From Pigoraptor chileana (taxonomy: Eukaryota > Opisthokonta > Filasterea): a stretch of 47,339 nucleotides of DNA. The translations under genes and the position numbers were made by a program. Under the pieces are notes generated by a model that was given only the letters and a program-made list of their open reading frames with translations, did no database searches and was not told the origin of the DNA. Location of the stretch: NCBI GenBank assembly GCA_943704495.1, contig CALSCR010003282.1, positions 1-47,339 on the forward strand, written 5' to 3'. Numbering within the stretch: position 1 is the stretch's first letter; each line of letters begins with the position of its first letter. Positions 11,301 to 23,455 of this stretch are shown here, in pieces.

Positions 11301-14300
11301 GCAGACACGTCCGTTGCCCTCCTCCTTCCCGAGCTGGAGATCGGGCTGTTTGACGACAGCTGGCGCATCCGTCAGAGCTCCGTGCAATTGCTCGGAGACC
11401 TGCTCTACAAGGTGTCTGGACTCTCGGGAAAGAAGACGACTGTCGGACACGATGACGACAATTTCGGAACGGAGGAGGCGCGCCAGGCCATTCTGATGAC
11501 CCTCGGAGATGAACGCCGCAACCGGGTTCTCGCGGGGCTCTACATGGCGCGGTCGGATGTCAGCCCGATTGTGCGACAGGCATCGCTGCACGTGTGGAAG
11601 ACTGTCGTGACGAACACTGCGCGCACGCTGAGGGAGATTCTCGTCACTCTCATGGGGCTCTTGCTCGGGTCGCTTGCAAGCACAAGTTACGACCGGCGTC
11701 AGGTGGCCGCCCGCACCCTCGGAGACCTCGTCCGCAAACTCGGCGAGCGCGTCCTTCCCGACATTATTCCGATGCTCGAGAAGGGTCTCGAGTCGGCCGA
11801 AAGCGATCGCAGACAGGGAGTGTGCGTCGGGTTCAGCGAGATTATGGAGTCGACCAGCAGGGAACAGGTGCATTTCGTCTTTCTGCGTGCGCTCATGTCC
11901 ACGCGCAAATTTTTGTGCTTCCTTTTTTTTGTTTTTTTGTGGTTTTTTATTTGTTTTTTGTTAGATTTTATTGTTTTTTCTTCTTGTTTGCGCATACGCA
12001 ACGCACCTTATTTTCTCCGAGTGCTCATCAAGTAATCCCTCGACCTCGTCTTTCCGCACCGATTTCCGTCCCGCATGCAGATCATCCAATACGTCGACAA
12101 GATCATGCCCGTTGTGCGCCGCGCCCTCTGCGACCCCCTGCCGCAGGTGCGCGAGGCCGCCGCACAGACATTTGATCGCCTACACCGCACCGTGGGACCC
12201 GCCACAATCGACGAGATCATTCCAGACCTTCTCGGTTCACTTGCGGACCCCGCCGTGTCGTCATTTGCCCTCGACGGTCTGCGCCAGGTCATGGCGGTCA
12301 AGAGTCACGTGGTTCTGCCTTTCCTCGTCCCCAAGCTGATCAGCCCGCCGATCACTGCGTTCAATGCACGCGCCCTTGCTGCGCTGACGTCGGTTGCGGG
12401 ACTGGCCCTCAACAAGCACCTCTCGCAGATTGTGCCCGCGCTCGCCTCTGCGATACGCACCGCAAAGACCACCGAGGAGCATGACGAGATTCTCGCGTCT
12501 GCGCGGCAGCTGGTGCTCTCTGTCGACAACGAGCAAGGCACGCGTCTCCTGTTGAGCGATCTCCTCACGCTCGCGAAGGACGACGACGCCGGTATGCGCA
12601 AGGCAGCCTGCGAGCTTGTCCACGCTTTCTGCGACGAGACCAAGAGCGACCTTATTACCAACGTCATTTCGATTCTCGAGTCGATGGTGCGGCGTTTCAG
12701 CGACATGGACAGCGGGGTTGTGGAGGCGGCGTGGCGTGCCACGGACGCCATCTCGCGTCGCGTGTCCAAGGAGGAGCTGTCGCAGCACATTGCGCAAATT
12801 CGCCGGATGGTGCACTATGCAGTGGAGGACGCCATCGCGGCTGGGCTGCCCGGCACGGAGCTTCCCGGCTTCAATATTCCCAAGGGAGTTGCGCCGATGC
12901 TTCCCGGACTGCTGCATGGGCTCACGAACGGCACGCAGGAGACGAGGGAATCGGCGGCAAAGGGCCTCGGGGAAATCATTCGCCTCACCCGCCCAGAGGC
13001 GCTCAAGCCGTTTGTCATTCAAATCACGGGTCCGCTGATCCGCGTTATTGGTGACAAGTGGTCGGATGCAGTCAAGAGCGCAATTCTGGAAACACTCACG
13101 CTTCTTCTGGAGCGTGTGGGCCCCATGGTCAAGCCCTTTGTGCCGCAGCTGCAGACATCGTTTGTCAAATCGCTCAACGACGGATCAAAGGACGTCCGTG
13201 CGAAGGCAGCCGCTGCACTTGGTCTCCTCATTACGCTCCAGGCAAGGGTCGATCCGCTGATCACCGAGCTTGCATCCAGCTCAAAGACAACGACTGGGGC
13301 TGTGCAAGAGACAATGCTGCGCGCACTCGCGAACGTTCTCCTCCGCGCGGGGAAGGACGCCAGCGAGGCCACGCGCGCGACTGTGACACAGGCTGTCCTC
13401 TCCGTCCTTGGAGACAACGACGAGTCTGTGCGCGTGGCCGCTGCGGCTTGCCTGGGCACGCTCTCTCTCTTTGCTCCTGACGCCGAAATCGCGGCGCTCA
13501 TCAAGCAGACGCTTCTCCCGGAACCCCCGACCGCGCTTCCCGAGCGCCACGGACGCGCCCTCGCACTGTCAGCACTTGCTCTCGAGTCGCCACAGAAGCT
13601 CATTGCCCTTGGCGGACCCTCTGAGGTCGCCGCGCGGGCATCTTCGTTTGCCGTGGACGAGCGCGTCCCCATTGCTCACGCCGGCGTGCAAGCGTGCGGT
13701 CGCCTGGTCAAGTTCGGCCTTCTCAATGCAGGCACGCTGGACGCCCCGGCGATCGAGGTGATGGTGCGGTCGATTGCGACTGCCTGCGCCGAGGGATCGA
13801 CGGACACGCGCTTTGACGCTTTGCGTGCGATCAAGTCGATTGCAAAGAGCACGACAAGTGCACTCTTTTGCGCAAAATATGGCGGCATTGTGTTGCCTGT
13901 GGCGGTGTCGTATGTGAGAGACAAGAACACCAAGGTCAAGCTGGCAGCGGGGCGCACTCTGGCCCATGTTCTCAAGGTCGCCGACGGTCCCTCGCTGGTG
14001 CAGGTGCGTGAATGCTCCAGTTAAAATAATTTTTTTTGGTTTTGCCGCTCTCTGTTGTTTGCCTTTTTCGCACCAAACATTCAAGTTCTTGTTCTTGGGT
14101 CACATATATCTGTGTGAGCGGAGCCAATCAATATGCTTTGCTTTTTCGTGTGCAATTGTCCACCGTGCGAGTTTTTGATTTTTTGTTTTTGAAAATGATC
14201 TTTTGGTGCGCTTTTGTGTATGTTGGTTGTGCGTTAACACATTTTGTTCCTTTTTCACTTGAGCAGAACTGCACAAAGCTCGTGGGCGCTGACACTGCGT

Positions 14301-14416
14301 CAAAGATACAAGAATATTACACCAAGGTTCTCTCGTACCGCGTGAACGACGAGAGCGACAACGACGATCTCCTCGGCGTCGATGGCGGAGACTCTGTTGG
14401 CGAAATTGCCGAATGA
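5360..14416 (+). CDS. GCN1: GCN1, eIF2-alpha kinase activator and ribosome-collision sensor
   Basis: Six exons join in phase: 5360-5540, 5686-5860, 6062-10400, 10542-11867, 12081-14003 and 14267-14416. The product is 2697 aa, close to human GCN1 (about 2,670). It is HEAT repeats almost throughout. The eEF3-like central region (about 1320-1760) is very well conserved, for example SAELLGAMAYCAPKQLSSCL and the exon 3/4 junction HAKVQDAGNQALKQIG. The region after about 2008 corresponds to the part that binds the RWD domain of GCN2. GCN1 binds stalled or collided ribosomes with GCN20 and passes uncharged-tRNA stress to GCN2. A Q/K-rich linker interrupts the HEAT array near residue 650, and an acidic tail ends the protein. 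Intron 4 (11868-12080) carries a T-rich tract. Each junction restores family-typical sequence. Confidence 0.97.
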
Positions 14417-15763
14417 GATGCGTTACTGACCACGTGCTGCTGGGATGTGTTTTCGTTATGCAAAATGTGAGAAGCAATGAACGACAATAGATTTCAAAGT
14501 CATACACGCTCTCCTTTATGTGGACACGTGCTGGCATATAGTTACGAGTGGATCTCTCTTCTAAAAGCGTGCCGTTTGTGTCTGGTTTTTGCCAAATTAT
14601 TGTTGCCGACAGTTCTATCTGTTTTGCAATAATGAGGCAAAATTATGGCGCCGTCCACTGATTGGCTGAGTATGGCAAATCCGATACACAATAACGTACC
14701 CGACTCCCGCCAAAAAGCACCGAACCTGCTAGCGATTACTGACCCTGATCGAGTAGTAACACACGTAATCTTCAAGAGCAATGCAACGTACCATATAGCA
14801 CAGGCAAAGGATACGTCGACGTCAGTCCATGTTGATGTGTTTCGCATTTACTCTTGCGTGGTGCCATCCAATCTGACGTTTAACGATTTTAACTCGAGCG
14901 TGCATCTGGTGGGTCAACTGATCAGCACTCAAAAATTATAATTCGAGTGATTTTACTTTGGTGATACGCAATTCCTTACTCCGTGCTCGATTGGTGCAAT
15001 TATCTCAAAGGGACGGGCAACACCGCTCCTTTGTTGCCAGCAGACGCTGTGGGATCTTCTTGCTCTCCCCCGAATGTAATTGCGGTGAGAATGTCCGTCT
15101 TGTGATGCTCGTGCCATGCGTTACTCCAACGTTAAAACGTTCTGTCGATTTACTCGCCATGATGTACTTCACTTCCATTCGTCGTTGGTTTTGCCATGCA
15201 GACGTGTGAATTGACCTCTATGTTGTGATTGCTGATCTATGTTGTCAACTGGTTTTCATTTGTGCTGCTGTTGTCGATTTTATGTGCGGGTACTGCATCC
15301 ATATTATACACTTTCGTGCGACTGTCCGTATGTTCATATTGTTCGCACCACATTCCACCACCCTCTTACCAACCACTTCCTCGTAACCATGGTCATGTGT
15401 CTCTGACGACTTTCTTGTCTTTTGGCGGTTGTGGCTGCATATATTTCGGAGTCGTCTTATACGAGTGGATTTACGTTTCTAATTCCCAGCTCTGCCATCG
15501 CCCACACCTTCATTTTTTGTTCAATTCATATGTGCACTCATTTGCAAGCACTTGTCATCTCTTCATCTTGTGCTGACCCGCGAAACACAAAACAAAAATG
15601 ACTTTCATTCTCTTGTAACAGATTCGTCGCTCGGGGTTACGAAAAAGCAAAACGGCCGGTCCTTTCTCCACGCCAAAGTTTGATTTTTTCCATCCTTCCC
15701 GGTTTCGCGATGCCTCGCAAGGCGTAAAGGGACTCGACTGGTGCCGCTCCGCCGGGACCTGAA
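14417..15763. other. Intergenic region, GCN1 to PHF12-like gene
   Basis: Spacer of 1347 bp, AT-rich. A short inverted repeat (GGCAACA / TGTTGCC, about 15017-15040) is the only structure noticed. A 98-codon frame at 14645-14941 has no recognisable domain and I do not call it. No tRNA-like or snRNA-like sequence seen. Confidence 0.6.
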
Positions 15764-18700
15764 ATGCACGTGGTGCCGCTGCCATCCGCAGCTGTGCACG
15801 CACGGTCAGGGGTCATGTCGTCCGCGGAGGCCGAGGCTGCAACCGATGCAGAGCACATCGAGAGGGGCATGAATGCACAATCACACGAGCAACAGCATTT
15901 ACTCTCCCATGTGCTCTTACATGAAGCGAACGAAAGTGCTACTGTGGATGCACCGTGTGAAGATACTGCGGCTGATTTCCAACCACCAGAAACAATTCCG
16001 CAACAGAGTCCGCAACAGATTCCGCAGGACGGAATTTTCCGAGAAATTTCCGACGCCGATGCAAATCGGAGCGATGCGAATGTGCACGCTGTGAACTCTG
16101 CCGTCGCTCTTTCTCCACCTCCTCACACACCGCACGTGACATACCCGCTAGAGGTGTCCGCAACGTCCAATGTGGCGTATCCTCAGCACAGCTCTCCCCA
16201 GTCTCCGCCACGCGCCGACGACAGGCTCGGATGCCGCGAGTCACTGGGAGACACGTCCTTGAGCGAAAATGACGAGAAACAGGCTGACGACGGACAGTCT
16301 GGCGCACTGAACAAGAGCGACCACGCGGACTCGCACAAGACAGTCCCTCCAGAATTGCAGGTGACGTCCGGGCGTGCTCCACGGGCATCACGTAGGCGTG
16401 GCAATGCCAGTGAACGCTCGCAGGACGCGCGCTCTGCCAAGACCGACGCCGACGCTGATGCTGACGCCGACGCCGAAGCTTTGGCCGCTGCTGTTGCCGC
16501 CGCCGAGGAGGACCTCGCGAGTGCCAATTCGCGGCGAAGCAGTAATCGGCAGCGCGGACTTGCTGCACAGTATGTTGAGCCGCCGCCAGAGCTCGCGCGA
16601 ACCAGCCCACCGCCGCCAAAAGGAAAGCCGTCGTTACTGCGCGCGATGCAGGTCGACGTTGCCGCTGCGTCCCGAGAAGGGCGGGCGTTACAGTTGTCGG
16701 CGTCGAATGGCGAAAAGGGATTCAATGTGCCCCCACCAGTGCCGTTGCTGAGCGACGCTCTGACCTCCGGCATGTCGTTTGAACAATGGGAGGAAGCCAT
16801 TGCGAAGGAGATATACGGAAGTGTGCGTGCACTCCCTGCGGAAGCACAACAGTCGGCGGGGAAGCGCGAAAACAACAGCGCATCGCGTGCCCAATTGCAG
16901 GATGATTTGGGCATTGCGGAAGTGCCACCAACAGCAACAGCAACTGCAGCCAGCGCGGCCACAGCCACAGCCACGGCCACAGTCACAGCAACGCGACAAG
17001 CACGATTCCATCCGACACCCGTCGTCACTCCATTCGTGAACGAACGTGCTGCCCTTAGCGCCAAGAAGGCTCTTGAGCCTGAGGTGGACCCATCTACATA
17101 CTACAACCACGACTGGTGCGACGCTTGCCGCGTTGGCGGGGCGCTGATTTGTTGCGAGGCATGTCCCGCCGCCTTCCATCCGTACTGTGCGGAACCGCCA
17201 GTGGACCCCGACAACATGCCTGAGGGCGAGTGGATTTGCCGGCAGTGCCGCTTTGCGCGCGAAATGGACGACGGTTCTGTTGTGCGACCCGTCTTGCGCA
17301 GGGGTGCGCCTCCGCCTAAGCAGTCGCAGTCGCAGTCACAGTCACAGGCCGGGGGCACAGCAGGCGCGACACCCGCCGTGCCGAGGCCAAAGACAGGGGA
17401 GTTTCGCAAGGTCCTCGAATGCCAGTCGGATATGGCGTCGCATCCGGGCATTTGTGCGTCGGCATTTGCACCGCTGTTGAAGTCGATTGCGTACGCTAAT
17501 CCGCTCGTGTTTAAACTTCCCGACGATTTTAGTCCGGTCATTCGCGAGCTCACAATGCAACCAAAGCGCGCACTGCGCACGACAACATCGGCGGCGGCGC
17601 TCGCGAGCGGCGCTCAGTCTCAACAGCAACAGCAACAATCACAACAATCACAGCAACAATCACAACAACAGTCGCAAATGGGCTCGCGTGCAGCACTCGC
17701 AGCTGGTGCGCTTGTGAGTGGGTCGCAGCAGGACGCTCTGTCGACAGCCAGTCCTGCACCGGATGCTGGATCGCGGCGGTCAGGCGACAGAAAGGGCTCG
17801 CGCAGGGCCGATAGGGGACCGGCAGGTCTCAACGGGAGCAACGGGGGGAAGGGTAGCCGTGACGGCCACCGTGCGGCGCGGAACGCGAGGGTGGCGGCGG
17901 CGGCGGCGGCGGTGGCGGCAATGGACCTTGCGGACGTGGCGAGCAACGACGACCAGTCGCCATTTGTGGCACTACCCGACTCTGATGTCACTGTCGTTCG
18001 GGAGCCGGATCGCTGTTATGCGTGCGATTGCCTGGAGGGCACGCCGCGGGGCAAAAAACTCGCGTCGTGCGCCTTTTGTCCGCTATTTTTCCATCTCGAC
18101 TGTCTGGATCCGCCGCTCGTGTCTGTTCCAAAGAGGAACTGGATGTGTCCCAATCATGCGGAGCACTATTTGGTGGGAATTTCTGTTACGGTGAATCTTG
18201 AGTGATGTTTTGTGTGTGTACGTGCGTGCGTAATTCCATCGTTACAGTCTTGTGATGTGATATGCCATTCCGACAGCTGTTTGTGGTAGGAGCGGGCTTT
18301 ACGATGGCGTGTCGCTTAACGTCGCTTAACCGCATTCCCAATCCCACTTTCCGCATACGCGTGATAGCCATCGAGTGATCGTCTCTCTATGCGTCAGATG
18401 CCAAACACAGAAACATTGGAGGACGAGGAGCTTACGTTCGCCGAAGACACATTCGCAGACGCCGTGCAAATGTCAGTACAGGCGAATCTCTTGTTGATGA
18501 TCTTATTACAGATATGTTTATTGGTTTGTTGTGCTCTCACATACACACGCACTCACACACTCTCTTTCTATCTGTGTGTGTGTGTGTGTTTGTGTCTCTC
18601 TCTCTCTTGTGGAGTCCATGGGCACAGCGCCCAAGACACTGACTTGGATCCTACATCTCTCTCGCTCTCCCTCCTCTCCAGCCATCGCCGGCTGTTTTGC

Positions 18701-21700
18701 AGCCGGTGGTGAGCAATGTTAGAGTTGATGGGCACAGGCCTAAGGCGTTTTGAGTACTGAAGGTCTCTCCGTCTCTCTCTAACTAACCACAAATTTCCCG
18801 CTAATACGACAACAGGTCTGTCCCTGACCTCGATTTCCTGGCCGACATGGTGTGCTCCTTGAAGCCTCTGGTGCGTAATGGGCCACATCAAGGCTGCATT
18901 CTCTTCGTCAAAACTAAACTATATTGGTCGGGACCAAGTCCATTGCTTTTTGCCTCAACTTGTTTGCCTCCACTCCATGCATTACCTGTGAAAACAATTC
19001 CACAAACTGATCTTCTGAAAAAATACACATCACAAACACCAGCAATCTTTTCGACGGAAGGCGCAGCTTCTCTTGCTATCCGCGAGCTCATTGGACAGCG
19101 GCGCGCCATCCGTCGTGGACGCCGACGACGCCGACGAGTACTATCGACGGCTGCAAGGAGTTCCCATGGCAATCTCACTCTTGGACGGCAAGGAGGCCCC
19201 AGATGACTTTGTCCCCATGTTCGCCGCGGATGCCAAGGCTGATCTCACGCGACAAGACAGCAACGCGCCTTCCACAGACGATGCTAAGACCATTGCCCCC
19301 GCCCCTGTAGCCGATACCGCCCAGGTAACGAAGCAAGACGGCTCCGACGGGCGACGCAGGTGGTCCAGGACGGGAACTGCTGATGGAAGCAACAGTGCGA
19401 ATGCGAGTGCCGACTCTAACGCGACGCAGACATCGGGCCGGCGTGCGCCTCGGTCGGCGCAAAAGGATCGGGGGAAACAACCAACAGATCAAGCGTCGAG
19501 TGAACAGGACAGCACGTCGAAAGGTAATGACGCCGACGGAAATGACAACAACACCGCCTCACTTAACAACAAGGGACGCTCTCGAAAGCGCAACAACGCG
19601 ACGGAAGACCAGGACCAGACAGCCAGCGCACCTGGCGGAGGGCGCGCAGGTCGCCGCCCCCCTGCAGTTGAACAGGCATCGTCGCCGGCTGTGTCGCAAG
19701 CACTGCATCATACGAAGCGCAGAAGTAATGCCGAAAGGGTTCGGGAGGGCTCCGCCGCAACTGTTGATACCCCACGTGCGCCCCCGACATCTCGGAAACG
19801 CAAGCGGCGGGAAGGCGATGACCTACCGGAGGTTGGTGCGGACAAGGGCACTCAGACATCCCCCGAATCGCAGCAGCGGCGTGTGATTGTTGCCGTTGCG
19901 ACTGAGTCAACGAACACTCCGCCCCCCGCCAAACGAAGGGCAATACCAAAGCGGGAGGGCGCATCGCAGCTTACCAACGTCGCCCCCGCAATACCGGGAG
20001 CGCCGACGGTTTCTTCGCCGATTGGTGACAAGCCGGTGTCACGAACACAAATCGTTGATGTCCCTGCGTTGAAGCGTGCGCCGCGACAGCGTATGACAAT
20101 TGCAACTGAACCCGGTGCGACGACGACGAAGCCTGGGCGGGGTGGGCGGGTGGGAGCAACGCGAAGGGCGCGCGACGCCTCTGCAACGACGCCCGCGCCT
20201 GCTGCCCAATCGCAACCGGCACAGTCCCAAGAGAGCACTGCTGCCAGTGAAGATGGTGTTGCGCCGCCATCAGCCTCAAGCGAAGACTCGCTTACCGTTT
20301 CAGAGAAGGGCGGCGAGAGGGCAGATGCAGTCCCGGATGAGAGTGCAGCCATCCCCGACCCCGTCGTCGCCGGGCGCAAGATCAAGCCCCGTCGGAAGCC
20401 GATTGCCGCAACAACAAACAGCGCCGCAGTCGACGTTGCGCCTGTTGGCCCCTCATCGGATCATCACTTGCGCCCCGAACCTTTTCCCACTAATTCCGAT
20501 CACGTGGCCGGTGCTGACGCAACAGAACATGGCGCGGTTGTGTCTACTGTGTCTGAGGCCGTCGAACCAATGTCCACGCACCCGTCTGGACAAGATATGC
20601 CAACTGCAACTGGCGATGATTCTGCCGCAGCACCGGCAGTGGCCTCTCCGAATGCGAAGGAGCTGTCAGGTGCAAAGACATGCTCGCCAGAAGCTGTCCC
20701 ACGATCGTCGTCCGCAAATAGCACGGGCAGTGCGTCACCACCGGAGACTGGCGGCGCTTCTGCATTGTCGTTGCACGCCCCCGAGGCTGGCGCCGCATCG
20801 CCCGCGAAACGAAGCGCGCGCGTGCAGGCACGGGGCCGCGACGGCACGGTTGGGCCGTGCGGGAAACAGTTCCACGGCCACTGGTGCACGTGCCAAACGG
20901 ATGATGATGCCCCTGCGCAGGGACGCCAGCGTCAACAGGACGACGCACCCGCGATTGCCAAGCGAAAGCGTTCGGTCTCCAAGGACATTCCTGAGGATGT
21001 CGCGACTCCCAACGACTCAGCGCCGGTCGCCGTCGAGCAGCAGAGTGTCGTGGCGCCTGCCAAAGACAAGGCGCCAGTGGCAAAACGCGTTAAGATAAAT
21101 GTTTCGCAGCTGACAGCAAACGTCGACACTGATGCGCCGGCGGACCATGCAATCATATCTGTCGAGAAGGGGAAAATGCCGCACGTGCGGCGTAAGAAAC
21201 GAAACCAGGACACGGTGATCCTGGATTCACCGTCGAGTGTGCAGAGCAAGAAGGCCGCGCGAAAGCAGAAGCGCGCCGCACGAAAGCGAGACGCCGAGGG
21301 GCAGTCCGTAGAGGAGGGGCATACTGGTGCCAGAATATCGTTGCTCGTTTTGACGGGGCCCAAGAAGTCGCCTCCTGAGACGATGGCCACAAAGGCAGAG
21401 ACGCCTGCAGGAAGCGCCACTATCGTGTCGGCAGTCGCCCCCAAGAAATTGGTGAAGCGGGCGCAGAAGCCGCGCGCCTCTGTTGTTGGCGGTGTTTTGA
21501 AGATCCGCACTACGGCTGCGAATGCGGATGGCGGCGATGGAGCCGTGCGGGTGGCTGAGGCAGGCGACAGTGGACTCGACGGACGACCCGTGAAGCAGCG
21601 CAAGCGGAAGCGGAAGGAGACGAGTGGCGACGACGGCGCCGTTCCACAGGCAAAGCGAAGGGCGACCACGGCCAAGGCTAAGAATTTGGCTGGGGCTGGG

Positions 21701-22564
21701 GCTGGGGCTGGGGCTGCTGGGGGTACTGCGGCTGCTGTGTCGGTGGATCCAGGGCCGGCGGGAGGGGCTGTTGCACAGGCCAAATTGAAGAACAGGCTCT
21801 CGCTGAAGCTGCGTCCCGCGGCTGCGGCATCGTCTGTCGTTCCGCCCGTCAAAGTGAAGCCGCAGTGGCAGCGGCGTGCTATACTGCCGATAACTACTGG
21901 TGACGCCGCGCCTGCTTTGGCTGCGGACGGAAATCTGCTTGGGGCAGTCAACACAGTCGGGGGGCCGACTGCGACTGCCACCACGGCCATTGCGCCCGTG
22001 CTGCATGTGGCGGACTCTGCGGCCGACGATGGTTTCGCTGCATCTACCATGCCAGCGTTAAACACGGGGCGGACCTTGAGTGACGTGTGCGCCCGTGTTG
22101 GCGTTGGCGCGACAGATTATCATCCCAGCCCTGTCCCTCTGCCTGTGCACGCAACCGAGTCTGTTGCGATGTCCCTCGTGCCCAACTCATTGGCATCTGC
22201 GCTCCCGGCGTCCAGCGAAGCGGATATGGATGGCGGAACTGTAATTCGCGCTTCTTTCGTGTCGGAGGGCAACTCACACGGTGAAGAAGTAAGCCGTCAT
22301 GCCGTGGTTGCAAATAGTGACGCTATAAGCGACTCCCACGCCACCCAAAACCTCGCACTTCCCGTGCCGTTTGTACTGTGCCCGCCCACTTTACAGCCGG
22401 CGATGCCGGCGAGTGGCATGAGCGGCATCGGAAATGTGTCACTCGGCGTCGATGGGTCTGCTGCAACTGCTGCAGAAGGCGGGAATGGGGGGTCGTCGTT
22501 GATGGGCAGCACGGGCTCTGTGTGCGCAGTCCGCCTTACATTGCCTTCACAAAAGGCAAACTAG
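15764..22564 (+). CDS. PHF12: PHF12/Rco1-like double PHD-finger protein (Sin3-HDAC subunit type)
   Basis: Four exons are proposed: 15764-18172, 18398-18471, 18816-18870 and 19043-22564, about 2019 aa. PHD1 (C452 to about 494; WCDACRVGGALICCEACPAA) and PHD2 (C751 to about 797; ending WMCPNHAEHYL) flank a linker with FAPLLKSIAYANPLVFKLP, the arrangement of PHF12/Pf1 and yeast Rco1. The two tiny exons encode EDTFADAVQMS and VPDLDFLADMV, matching the conserved segment after PHD2 in that family. This is why I join them instead of calling two genes. Such proteins tether Sin3/HDAC to nucleosomes in gene bodies. The tail of more than 1150 residues is disordered, rich in Ala/Pro/Lys/Arg, with a Cys/His knot near 20850-20900 (CGKQFHGHWCTCQ). 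The N-terminal half has poly-Q and Ala/Thr runs. The exon 1 donor could instead be at 18191 (six more residues), and the start could be M18 at 15815. Confidence 0.82.
17620..17679 (+). repeat. CAA/CAG (poly-Q/S) coding microsatellite
   Basis: In-frame run of CAA/CAG with interspersed TCA/TCG codons, encoding a Gln-rich stretch broken by Ser, between the two PHD fingers of the PHF12-like protein. Length variation between isolates would be expected. Confidence 0.9.
18609..18780 (+). repeat. Dispersed repeat copies in PHF12-like intron 2
   Basis: From 18609 the core GTGGAGTCCATGGGCACAG is followed by CGCCCAAGACACTGACTTGG, ATCCTACATCTCTCTC and a TC-rich tract. A second, shorter copy begins near 18725 (TTGATGGGCACAGGCCTAAG) and again ends in a TC tract (18761-18780). 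Both sit inside the intron 18472-18815, in the sense direction, between the two smallest exons. Confidence 0.85.
21692..21723 (+). repeat. (GGGGCT)n tract with five G-runs, coding
   Basis: Five runs of four or five G (21692-95, 21698-701, 21704-07, 21710-13, 21719-23) separated mostly by CT, within the last PHF12-like exon, encoding Gly-Ala repeats. The spacing meets the usual pattern for an intramolecular G-quadruplex in the mRNA and the coding DNA strand. Confidence 0.75.
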
Positions 22565-23455
22565 AATTGGCCACCACACATCATCGCCAGTATGATGCTC
22601 ACGCCCCCAAAACAGTCTGCCGGTGGCGGCCGCAGCACGTTCGGAGGTGGTGTGCTTTTATGTTGTGTTTGGGTGGTGTGCTGTTGTTTATGCGCCGTAT
22701 GGAACGCTGTGTGAGCTTTTCTGTGTTTTTTGTTCGGAAAAAATGAAATCGCTCGCAAAGATCGTAATGATGTAGGCATTCAGTTTGCCGCAATTTTGTC
22801 CGTTGCCCGTGTGTGCCTCGGTGTCGAAATCGAGTGTGCATGGGCGACTTTGTTTCCCTCGGCTCAAAAAGAAAAGACTGTCTCACACATATCTCCACTT
22901 CACCTGGCACAACGACCGCGACCGAAACACAAACATGGGAAAAAATGAGACTCATTCTACTCGGACTAAAAGCATATGAATCGCACAGACGAAACAACAC
23001 TACATGAGGTACCAAGCAATATAAATATAAAAAAATGGTTTGCAAAAAGAATGAAGAAAGCAGGCAATCTCATTGGTGGCATAGGCGCTTTTACCCATCG
23101 ATTTCACGTGAAATGTGTCAGAGAGATTGAAGCGAAGTGTGTGGGTTAGGGAGGATGTGTGCGTGTGTGTAATGAAAGAACGCGAAGCAAAAACGCGCAA
23201 ACCGCAGCAGCCGCAACAGACAAGCATGACAACGACGTCAAAACAACAAACTCCACAGAAACAATAGAGGCCAAAGCGAAAGCCAGCGTCGCGACGCACA
23301 AAATGAATTTGGGGACCAATCAAATCAACCACACATGACAAAGTGGTGGTCGACAGATGGACAGGAGTGTGAACACAACAGCGCAACAGTACAACCGCAA
23401 ATGGCATTCAGATATGCATGAGGTGTAAATGGATGCATCATTGGACATATTCGCA
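22565..23455. other. Convergent intergenic region, PHF12-like / UNC119
   Basis: Spacer of 891 bp holding both 3' flanks. It is low in complexity on the right, with A-rich runs around 22930-23050. No conserved open frame, repeat-family copy or RNA gene recognised. Confidence 0.6.

Noticed and set aside
8994-11873. Long minus-strand open frames (up to 526 codons) opposite GCN1
   Set aside because: They mirror GC-rich codon use of the GCN1 exons, have no domain and cross its introns. They are shadows of the sense gene.
14645-14941. 98-codon frame between GCN1 and the PHF12-like gene
   Set aside because: No domain, no splice context, and an equal-length frame exists on the opposite strand.
19073-22564. 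Treating the 1163-codon frame as a separate gene
   Set aside because: There is no ATG at its start, and an acceptor plus two small in-phase exons connect it to the PHD-finger frame with family-like sequence.
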